A stretch of DNA of 7,764 nt from Lutibacter sp. (GTDB taxonomy: Bacteria; Bacteroidota; Bacteroidia; Flavobacteriales; Flavobacteriaceae). The notes under the pieces were generated by a model. It searched no databases. It saw nothing but the letters and a program-made list of their open reading frames with translations, and was not told the origin of the DNA. The stretch covers positions 1 through 7,764 of the forward strand of contig SDWL01000090.1 in the NCBI GenBank assembly GCA_004195315.1, read 5' to 3'. Each line of letters opens with the position of its first letter. Within the stretch, counting starts at the first letter, position 1. Both the position numbers and the translations under genes were made by a program. Below, piece after piece: positions 1 to 5,857 of the stretch.

Positions 1-19
1 AGATGTGTATAAGAGACAG
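1..19 (+). other. Tn5 mosaic-end adapter remnant (library artefact)
   Basis: The first 19 bases, AGATGTGTATAAGAGACAG, are identical to the hyperactive Tn5 transposase mosaic end carried by tagmentation (Nextera-type) sequencing adapters. An exact 19-base match at the very first base of the window is best explained as untrimmed adapter that survived into the assembly, not as a genomic transposon end: no transposase or second end accompanies it. Genomic sequence therefore begins at about base 20, which leaves only 8 native bases ahead of the first gene. Confidence 0.96.
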
Positions 20-27
20 CAATACAA

Positions 28-555
28 ATGAACAATCACAATTTACTTAGTCTAGACGTTAGACCAATAATTGCTAAAGGCAACGATCCTTTTAAAGAAA
101 TAATGGAAACTGTTAACAAGTTAAGCAATGAACAAACCTTAGAAATTATAAATTCTTTTGAGCCAATTCCATTAATTAATAAATTAAAAAGAGAAGGTTA
201 TATAACTTGGATAGAGAAATCTGAGAAGGGAATAGTACATACTTATTTTAAGAAAGCGACTGAATTAAAAAGCTCAGTTGAATCTTCATTAGAAAAAATT
301 GATATAGCTTTTGATGAAAAATTCAAACAATTTGTTGGAAAGTTAAAGCAAATTGATGTTCGAAATTTAGATATGCCAGAACCAATGACAACAATTTTAG
401 AAGAATTAGAAATGTTACCGTTAGGGAATGCTTTATTTGTTGAACATAAGAAAGTTCCTCAGTTTTTATTACCTGAATTAGAAGAAAGAAAATTTGAAAT
501 TTTGTACAATAAAAAGACTGAGAACCATATACAATTATTAATTTTTAAAGCTTAA
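28..555 (+). CDS. Tandem DUF2249 domain protein
   Basis: A 175-residue soluble protein with no signal peptide or membrane segment. It carries two diverged copies of the DUF2249 domain, a small TusA-like alpha/beta fold. Copy 1 spans about residues 8-75, with LDVRP at 9-13, a DPF at 20-22 and FEPIPL at 44-49. Copy 2 spans about 108-175, with IDVR at 109-112, PEPM at 117-120 and FVEHKKVPQFL at 137-147. A charged, probably helical linker (about 76-107) joins them. Neither copy shows the catalytic cysteine of TusA, and the protein has no cysteine at all, so sulfur relay by TusA chemistry is unlikely. The biochemical role of DUF2249 is not established; in many genomes it sits beside NO-detoxification, hemerythrin or denitrification genes. 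The ATG at 28 is preceded by only 8 native bases, so a slightly longer N-terminus cannot be excluded, although LDVRP near the start is normal for the family. The next gene starts 4 bp after its stop, so they are surely co-transcribed. Confidence 0.85.
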   Translation: MNNHNLLSLDVRPIIAKGNDPFKEIMETVNKLSNEQTLEIINSFEPIPLINKLKREGYITWIEKSEKGIVHTYFKKATELKSSVESSLEKIDIAFDEKFKQFVGKLKQIDVRNLDMPEPMTTILEELEMLPLGNALFVEHKKVPQFLLPELEERKFEILYNKKTENHIQLLIFKA

Positions 556-559
556 TAAT

Positions 560-1846
560 TTGAACGGTTTAAAAACAAATAATGCACCACATAGTAGTGT
601 TGTAATTCCTCATTTCATATTTGGTGGATTCTGTTTTTTAATAGTTGCAATACTTATTATTTTAGCCGATACTAATATATTAGAAGCATATTTTAATTCT
701 AAAATTATTGCAATAACTCATATGGCAGTTTTAGGATGGGCAACTATGATTGTTTTTGGAGCGCTTTACCAACTTATACCAGTAGTTTTTGAAACTTCAC
801 TTTATAGTGAGAAATTGGCAAAAATTACTTTTTGGACTTCAGCAATAAGCGTTTTGTATTTAACGTATTCATTTTGGGTTAGTGCATTTACTACACATCT
901 TGTTTATGCTTCGGTATTCATGTTTATGTCTCTTTTCTTATTTATTATAAACGTAATATTATCATATAGAAAATCAGAAAATAAAAATATTTCATCAAAA
1001 TTTATTATTGCCTCAATTTTTTGGTTAGTAATTACCGAATTTGTTGGGACTCTAATTGCATTTAATTTTAAGTTTAATTTTTTAAGTGAAATTCATTTAC
1101 ACTATTTAAAAATTCATGCTTCATTAGGTACCATTGGTTGGTTTTTGTCACTTATAATTGGCGTTGGATCTACATTAATACCCATGTTTTTGATTTCACA
1201 CCAATTAAAAAAAGAAAAATTAGTTGTTTCTTTTGTTTTAATAAATGTTGGGTTATTGTGTTTAACTTTAAACTGGTTCATATTTTCAAATAGTATTCTC
1301 ACAATTATTTGTTGGGCTGTAATTGTTATTGGAGTCATTTCATTTATCTCGTTTATTTATGACTCTTATAAAAAGAGAATTCGAAAAAAATTAGATGTAG
1401 GAATGCAATATACCATGCTTGCTATAGCAAGTATTATATTACCAATTTTAGTAAGTTTAATTTTAATACTTGTTTTTAAAATTGAATATGAGTTATTATT
1501 TAGAATAACTACTTTTTATGGATTTTCAATAATATTTGGATTTATAACAACCATGATTTTAGGTCAAACATATAAAACACTTCCTTTTATAGTTTGGTTA
1601 GAAAAGTATAAAAATTTAGTTGGAAAAACCAAAACACCATTGCCTAGAGAATTGTATTCAAACAAAATAGCAAAAATTCAATTCTATTTTTATGTACTCA
1701 GTATTTTGAGTCTTGCCTTTGGTTTAATTCTAAAGAATTTTATTGCAATTAAAATTGGAAGTTTTTCACTTTTGGTTGTTGCAATTTTGTATAATATAAA
1801 CGTGTTAAAAATAATATTTCATAAAGTTAAAAATATTAATAAATGA
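560..1846 (+). CDS. Polytopic membrane protein, cbb3-oxidase-subunit-I-like family of unknown function
   Basis: A 428-residue, very hydrophobic protein with roughly 11-12 predicted membrane segments and a basic C-terminus. The family is widespread in Bacteroidetes and often loosely annotated as cytochrome c oxidase subunit I-like or NnrS-like. Visible motifs are PHSSVVIPHF (10-19), a segment from His54 through Gly59-Trp60 to LIP (72-74), and a matching segment from His186 through Gly193-Trp194 to LIP (206-208), preceded by His179 and His181. A weaker third copy ends at TLP (340-342). The histidines could be heme or metal ligands, but the HPEVY, His-His and HxH ligand sets of true heme-copper oxidases and NO reductases are missing, so I do not call it an oxidase. 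The start is TTG at 560: the frame has a stop at 539-541, and TTG is the only standard start codon before Met55, which lies inside the first conserved motif. It begins 4 bp after the DUF2249 gene and overlaps the next gene by 4 bp (ATGA). A role in respiration or nitrogen-oxide handling is inferred from context only. Confidence 0.8.
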   Translation: MNGLKTNNAPHSSVVIPHFIFGGFCFLIVAILIILADTNILEAYFNSKIIAITHMAVLGWATMIVFGALYQLIPVVFETSLYSEKLAKITFWTSAISVLYLTYSFWVSAFTTHLVYASVFMFMSLFLFIINVILSYRKSENKNISSKFIIASIFWLVITEFVGTLIAFNFKFNFLSEIHLHYLKIHASLGTIGWFLSLIIGVGSTLIPMFLISHQLKKEKLVVSFVLINVGLLCLTLNWFIFSNSILTIICWAVIVIGVISFISFIYDSYKKRIRKKLDVGMQYTMLAIASIILPILVSLILILVFKIEYELLFRITTFYGFSIIFGFITTMILGQTYKTLPFIVWLEKYKNLVGKTKTPLPRELYSNKIAKIQFYFYVLSILSLAFGLILKNFIAIKIGSFSLLVVAILYNINVLKIIFHKVKNINK

Positions 1847-2160
1847 ATAAAGAACAGATAGAACAATTTCAAGAGGAAACATTGGTATTACTTAAAAATG
1901 TAATGGATCCTGAAATTGAAATTAATATAGTTGATTTAGGATTAATTTACGAATTGTATTATGATGGAAATAAGAAAATTAATATAGTAATGACATTTTC
2001 AACACCTGCTTGTCCTTTAGGTGAGACTATAAAAACGGATATTATTGAAACCATTAAACAAAAGTATCCTGATTTTGCAATATTCATTGATGTTGTGTTT
2101 TACCCTGAATGGAATACTACAATGGTAAGTGAAGAAGGTAAGCGAATTTTAGGTTTGTAA
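1843..2160 (+). CDS. DUF59/MIP18-family metal-sulfur cluster assembly factor (PaaD/SufT-like)
   Basis: A 105-residue cytoplasmic protein covering a single MIP18 (DUF59) domain. Characteristic motifs are DPEIEINIVDLGLIY (22-36) and TPACPLG (54-60), where Cys57 is the conserved residue implicated in Fe-S cluster handling or transfer in this family. VVFYPEW (84-90) and a C-terminal EEGKRILGL complete the domain. Relatives include SufT, the PaaD subunit of phenylacetyl-CoA epoxidase maturation, and eukaryotic CIA2. No paa or suf gene is visible here, so a general label is safer than paaD or sufT. Its ATG overlaps the stop of the upstream membrane protein (ATGA at 1843-1846), indicating translational coupling and suggesting that it helps mature or repair a metal-containing partner of that operon. 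It ends only 2 bp from the stop codon of the convergent trkH. Confidence 0.9.
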   Translation: MNKEQIEQFQEETLVLLKNVMDPEIEINIVDLGLIYELYYDGNKKINIVMTFSTPACPLGETIKTDIIETIKQKYPDFAIFIDVVFYPEWNTTMVSEEGKRILGL

Positions 2161-2162
2161 GT

Positions 2163-3662
2163 TTAGTTTTTTCTCCAAAAAAACGGAGTCAATAAAATTA
2201 GAACAGTAAACAACTCTAACCTTCCTATTAACATTAAAAATGAGCAAAACCATTTTGCGCCAATAGATAAATGTGCGTAATTATCAACTGGACTTACAGA
2301 ACCCAATGCTGGGCCAATATTCCCTAATGATGAAGCTGCAGTACCTATAGCTGACTCAAAATCTAATCCGAAAAATGTTAATATAATAGAGCTGATTATA
2401 AAAATTAGCATGTATAAAATAAAGAAAGCTGAAATGTTATAAATGATATTTTTTGGGACACCATTTCCATCATAACGAACAGGGATAATGGCATTTGGGT
2501 GTAATAATTTTTTAAATTCAAAAAAACTATTTTTAATTATTATTATATGGCGTACAATTTTAATACCACCACTTGTTGAACCTGCTGAACCACCGATAAA
2601 AAATAAGGAGAACATTAGCATTGTCGCAAATGAATTCCACATGGTAAAATCAGCAGTAACAAAACCAGTAGTTGTTAATACAGATGTAACCTGAAAAGCT
2701 GCATGTCTAAATGCACTTTCTGTTTCTCCCCATGGTTTTGGATGGTTTATACTTGTTACCAAATTAGGATCTTGGTAATTTATAATTAAAATGGTGATTA
2801 AAAATGTTAAACCGATAACTCCAAAAAAGTAAAATTTAAACTCTTCACTTTTAAAAACTTTTCGAATTCTTCCTTTTAATGCAAAATAAGTTAATACAAA
2901 GTTTGCGCCTGCAATAAACATAAATGCAATAATAATATATTGAATAATTGGTGAACCGTTCCAATGAGCAATACTTGCATTTTTAGTAGAGAAACCACCA
3001 GTACTCATGGTTGCCATGGCGTGGTTTATAGCGTCAAACCAAGTCATACCAGCAACTTTAAGTAAGAAAAACTCTGTAAAAGTTAATAAGAAATAGATAC
3101 CCCATAGTCTTTTTGCAGTTTCTGTAATTCGTGGGTGCATTTTATCGGCAGAAGGTCCAGGTGCTTCAGCCATAAATAACTGCATACCTCCAATACCTAA
3201 CATTGGTAAAATAGCAACAGTTAATACAATAATTCCCATTCCACCAATCCAATGAGTTGCACTTCGCCAAAATAAAATTCCTTTTGGCATGGATTCAATA
3301 TCTGTTAAAATAGAAGCCCCAGTTGTTGAATAGCCAGAGAGTGTTTCAAAAAAGGCATTTGTATAATTTGGTATTGACTCTGTAAATACATAGGGTAAAG
3401 TACCAGTTAAAGTTAACATAAGCCAACCTAATGTAACAATTAAATAGCCTTCTTTTTTTTGTAAACTTTTTTTTGCATTTCTATTGAAAAACCAAAGTAG
3501 AAAGCCAAATATAATGGTTGAAATACCTGCTTTTAAAATGCCCCATTGTTCGGGTTCATTGTGGTAAATGCTAAAAGGAACAGCAATTAGCATAAATACG
3601 CCATTAAGCATGGAAGTTAATCCTAAAAAACTTAGTATAATTTTTATATTTAGCTGTTTCAT
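2163..3662 (-). CDS. trkH: TrkH-family potassium uptake protein, channel subunit
   Basis: A 499-residue inner-membrane protein, close to the E. coli TrkH length (483), that forms the K+ translocation pore. The four pore-loop (P-loop) selectivity signatures can be read in order: STTGAS (112-117), STGGF (220-224), TTTGF (330-334) and SLGNIG (445-450), each with the essential glycine. IGGSAGSTSGGIKIVR (356-371) is the classic TrkH loop region that gates the pore, and GRLELFTVL (480-488) is the conserved C-terminal motif. All signatures are intact, so the gene should be functional. It lies 3 bp downstream of trkA on the same strand, which provides the cytoplasmic regulatory partner; the two are certainly one operon. 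No independent promoter fits between them. Its 3' end faces the DUF59 gene with 2 bp between stop codons. Confidence 0.97.
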   Translation of the reverse strand: MKQLNIKIILSFLGLTSMLNGVFMLIAVPFSIYHNEPEQWGILKAGISTIIFGFLLWFFNRNAKKSLQKKEGYLIVTLGWLMLTLTGTLPYVFTESIPNYTNAFFETLSGYSTTGASILTDIESMPKGILFWRSATHWIGGMGIIVLTVAILPMLGIGGMQLFMAEAPGPSADKMHPRITETAKRLWGIYFLLTFTEFFLLKVAGMTWFDAINHAMATMSTGGFSTKNASIAHWNGSPIIQYIIIAFMFIAGANFVLTYFALKGRIRKVFKSEEFKFYFFGVIGLTFLITILIINYQDPNLVTSINHPKPWGETESAFRHAAFQVTSVLTTTGFVTADFTMWNSFATMLMFSLFFIGGSAGSTSGGIKIVRHIIIIKNSFFEFKKLLHPNAIIPVRYDGNGVPKNIIYNISAFFILYMLIFIISSIILTFFGLDFESAIGTAASSLGNIGPALGSVSPVDNYAHLSIGAKWFCSFLMLIGRLELFTVLILLTPFFWRKN

Positions 3663-3665
3663 TAG

Positions 3666-5012
3666 TTAATTAAATAATTTTTCAACTTTATGAATAGCTT
3701 CTGGAAGGCAAAAAACTACAGCCTTGTCACCAGCTAAAATTTGAAAATTTCCAAATGTCATTAATGCAATTCCATCTCTAATAACTCCACCAAAAACAGC
3801 TTTTTTTGTAAGGTTAATATCTTTTACTAGTTTTTTAGTTATAGGTGATCCTTCTTTAACTCTAAATTCTAAAACTTCTGCATCTACATTATGCAAATTT
3901 GCTAATTTTAAAACTTCTCCTTTTCTCACATGTTTAAAAATAGCACTTGCGGCAAGTAATTTTTTATTAATTAGGGTATCAATTCCAATTGTTTGTGAAA
4001 TGTTGATATAATCCATATTTTCAACCAAGGCAATTGTTTTTTTAACTCCTTTAGATTTGGCCACTAAACAAGACATAATGTTTGTCTCTGAATTTCCAGT
4101 TACCGCTACAAAAGCATCCATTTCAGCAATTTGTTCTTCTTCTAAAAGTTCAACATTTCTACCGTCTCCTTTTATTACCAAGGCATTTGGTAATTTTTCA
4201 GCAACTTCTTTGGCTCTGGTTTTATCTAATTCTATTAATTTAATATTAAAATTACTTTCACATAAATTTCTAGCAGCTTTAACTCCAATTTTACTTGCTC
4301 CTAAAATCATTACATCTTTCACTCCAAAAGGAGTTTTACCCATTAATTTATAGAGTTTTTTTATGCTTTCTTTTGGTGCTGAAAAATATATTTGATCATT
4401 GGCACTATATACGGTATTACCTCTAGGTATGATAGTTTCATCACTATTTTCAGGCTTTACGGCTATGGTGATAAAATCAATATCTGAAAATTTTTCCCGA
4501 GCTTCTTGAACACTTAAATTTATTAAAGGAGAATTGTATTCTAAAGTACTTCCTAAAATATTTAAAGTACCTTCTTCAAATTCAATGGAATCATTAAAAG
4601 CTGATTGATGGAGTAACATTTTAATCTCGTCTGCGGCAAGTTCACCCGGAGAAATCATACTATCAATACCTAATTCAGCAAAATCAATTTCAGGGTTTTG
4701 AGAAAATTCGTGATTAGAAATACGAGCGATGGTTTTTTTAGCTCCTAATTTTTTAGCAATTACAGCTAATGTGAAATTAGTATTTTGAGATTCAGTTACT
4801 GCTAAAAAAATATCTGTATTATCAATATTAATTTCCTTTAATAGTTTTATGGAAGTTGCATCACCTCTTTTAGTAATAACATCAATATGGTTACTTGCAT
4901 AATCAAGTTTTTCAGAATCCATATCAACTAGGTATATATCTTGAGATTCATAAGATAATAGTTTTGCTAAATGAAAACCAACATCTCCTGCACCTACAAT
5001 TATAATTTTCAT
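3666..5012 (-). CDS. trkA: TrkA, NAD-binding regulatory subunit of the Trk potassium transporter
   Basis: A 448-residue cytoplasmic protein with the standard TrkA architecture of two RCK units. The first Rossmann domain begins at residue 1 with GAGDVG (7-12), acidic Asp30 at the end of beta-2 to bind the NAD ribose, and GDAT (50-53). A TrkA-C domain follows (about 140-220). The second Rossmann domain carries GASKIG (238-243), Glu261 and GDGRN (282-286), and a second TrkA-C domain closes the protein (about 370-448). TrkA binds NAD(H) and gates TrkH in the membrane. I chose the ATG at 5012 over a TTG 21 bases upstream, because the ATG places the Rossmann beta-1 strand (MKIIIVGAGDVG) at the N-terminus as usual. 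It also sits about 18 bases after the minus-strand -7 box at 5031-5038. trkH follows after 3 bp. Confidence 0.97.
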   Translation of the reverse strand: MKIIIVGAGDVGFHLAKLLSYESQDIYLVDMDSEKLDYASNHIDVITKRGDATSIKLLKEINIDNTDIFLAVTESQNTNFTLAVIAKKLGAKKTIARISNHEFSQNPEIDFAELGIDSMISPGELAADEIKMLLHQSAFNDSIEFEEGTLNILGSTLEYNSPLINLSVQEAREKFSDIDFITIAVKPENSDETIIPRGNTVYSANDQIYFSAPKESIKKLYKLMGKTPFGVKDVMILGASKIGVKAARNLCESNFNIKLIELDKTRAKEVAEKLPNALVIKGDGRNVELLEEEQIAEMDAFVAVTGNSETNIMSCLVAKSKGVKKTIALVENMDYINISQTIGIDTLINKKLLAASAIFKHVRKGEVLKLANLHNVDAEVLEFRVKEGSPITKKLVKDINLTKKAVFGGVIRDGIALMTFGNFQILAGDKAVVFCLPEAIHKVEKLFN

Positions 5013-5030
5013 GAGTTGAAATATTTGAGA

Positions 5031-5038
5031 CAAAGATA
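5031..5038 (-). promoter_or_regulatory. Putative -7 box of the trkA-trkH promoter
   Basis: Read on the minus strand, this is TATCTTTG, a full match to the Bacteroidetes -7 consensus TAnnTTTG. It points toward trkA, whose ATG at 5012 would then have a leader of about 10-15 bases. No TTG is seen at the expected -33 position; that region (about 5056-5062) is a run of T on this strand. The match to the box is seen directly; promoter activity is inferred. Confidence 0.5.
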
Positions 5039-5053
5039 TTACACTTATCTTTG
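5031..5053. repeat. Perfect 8-bp inverted repeat between trkA and radC
   Basis: CAAAGATA at 5031-5038 and TATCTTTG at 5046-5053 are exact reverse complements separated by 7 bases (TTACACT). Each arm is also a -7 promoter box for the gene it points to, so the symmetry may reflect two back-to-back promoters. An operator for a dimeric regulator is an alternative. There is no T-run after either arm and no gene ends here, so a terminator is unlikely. Confidence 0.75.
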
Positions 5054-5068
5054 ATAAAAAAATTGTTT

Positions 5069-5767
5069 ATGGGTAATGAAAATAAAATGGCATCTATAAA
5101 ATCTTGGGCTGAAGATGATAGGCCACGAGAGAAATTACTTTTAAAGGGTAAAATAGCTTTATCTGATGCTGAATTAATTGCCATTTTAATTGGTTCAGGA
5201 AGTAGAAATGAAAGTGCCGTTGCCTTGTCTAAAAGAATTTTAGCCTCCATTGATAATAATTTGAATAAACTAGGGAAATTAGCCGTTACAGATTTAATAA
5301 AATTTAAAGGAATTGGAGAAGCAAAAGCTATTTCAATTATAACTGCCTTAGAATTAGGACGAAGAAGAAGGCTTGAAGAAGCTTTAGAATTACCAAAAAT
5401 AACTAGTAGTGCAGCAGTATTTAATATTCTGCAACCTCTTATAGGTGAATTGCAGCACGAAGAATTTTGGGTTATTTATTTAAATAATGCTAATAAAGTT
5501 CTTTATAAGGAACAATTGAGTAAAGGAGGATTAACCGGGACCTTGGTAGATGTTAGGTTGGTGTATAAAAAAGCAATAGAAATTTATGCAACAGCTTTAA
5601 TTTTATGTCATAATCATCCATCAGGAAAACTACAGCCAAGCAATGCAGATAAGTTAATAACTACTAAATTAAAGCTTGCAGGTGAAACATTAGATATAAA
5701 AGTACTAGATCATTTAATTATTACTGAAAATGCGTATTTTAGCTTTGCCGATAAAAATATAATGTAA
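5069..5767 (+). CDS. radC: RadC/UPF0758 family JAB-domain protein
   Basis: A 232-residue cytoplasmic protein of the usual RadC length. The N-terminal part holds IKSWAEDDRPREKLL (10-24), typical of the family, and a helix-hairpin-helix DNA-binding motif around KFKGIGEAKAISI (78-90). The C-terminal MPN/JAB domain carries the metal-binding HNHPSG at 181-186 and Asp194 in the following SNAD, with a conserved acidic residue at Glu131/132, so the JAMM metalloprotease-like centre looks intact. The historic link to DNA repair has been withdrawn for E. coli radC, and the cellular role of chromosomal copies is unsettled. The ATG at 5069 gives an N-terminus in line with the family; an ATG at 5087 (226 residues) is the alternative, and a TTG at 5051 is unlikely because it overlaps the promoter box. 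The gene is divergent from trkA. Confidence 0.95.
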   Translation: MGNENKMASIKSWAEDDRPREKLLLKGKIALSDAELIAILIGSGSRNESAVALSKRILASIDNNLNKLGKLAVTDLIKFKGIGEAKAISIITALELGRRRRLEEALELPKITSSAAVFNILQPLIGELQHEEFWVIYLNNANKVLYKEQLSKGGLTGTLVDVRLVYKKAIEIYATALILCHNHPSGKLQPSNADKLITTKLKLAGETLDIKVLDHLIITENAYFSFADKNIM

Positions 5768-5857
5768 TTTTGAATTACGAATTGGCTAATATTTTTAGGG
5801 AAATGAGATTAGTTGGTTTGTAATAAACCTTTAACTAACTACTAACACCAAACATGA
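5768..5857. other. radC to deacetylase intergenic spacer with a possible stem-loop
   Basis: This 90-bp non-coding gap holds an imperfect inverted repeat. TTAGTTGGTTT (5809-5819) can pair with AAACC (5825-5829) plus AACTAA (5833-5838), with a 5-base loop and a 3-base TTT bulge. It ends 19 bases before the ATG of the next gene and has no T-run, so a 5'-leader hairpin or operator is more likely than a terminator. A weak promoter-like pair, TTG at 5770-5772 and TATTTTTA at 5790-5797, lies upstream. I cannot say whether the downstream genes have their own promoter or are read through from radC. Confidence 0.4.

Larger units (their letters stand above)
5025..5053 (+). promoter_or_regulatory. Putative radC promoter (-33 TTG, -7 TAnnTTTG)
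   Basis: TATCTTTG at 5046-5053 matches the Bacteroidetes -7 consensus TAnnTTTG, and TTG at 5025-5027 lies 18 bases upstream as a reasonable -33 element. Transcription would begin near 5058-5061, giving a leader of only about 10 bases before the ATG at 5069. A start that close argues against the TTG at 5051 as the initiation codon, since it would overlap the -7 box. The box is the mirror image of the trkA -7 box at 5031-5038. Confidence 0.55.

Noticed and set aside
1..19. Natural transposon inverted repeat end
   Set aside because: The sequence is the engineered mosaic end, not a wild-type IS50 end. It sits exactly at the window border with no transposase or target-site duplication.
560..1846. 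True heme-copper oxidase or NO reductase (NorB/CcoN) catalytic subunit
   Set aside because: Hydrophobicity and the early His in a helix fit superficially, but the HPEVY motif, the adjacent His pair and the final HxH ligands that define the active site are absent.
560..1846. NnrS
   Set aside because: Size and helix count are similar and the context fits, but I do not see the recognisable NnrS signature segments; the conserved HxxxLGW/LIP pattern points to a separate family.
4057..4353. Plus-strand open frame inside trkA
   Set aside because: It lies fully within a well-conserved gene on the other strand, and its peptide shows no recognisable domain. The same reasoning removes the other antisense frames at 1114-1338, 2488-2694, 4948-5250, 6340-6558 and 7419-7604.
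5031..5053. Rho-independent terminator or K+-responsive riboswitch ahead of trkA
   Set aside because: The inverted repeat has no T-run, the spacer is only 56 bp between divergent starts, and the arms coincide with promoter boxes; it is too small for ydaO (c-di-AMP) or other known K+-linked riboswitches.
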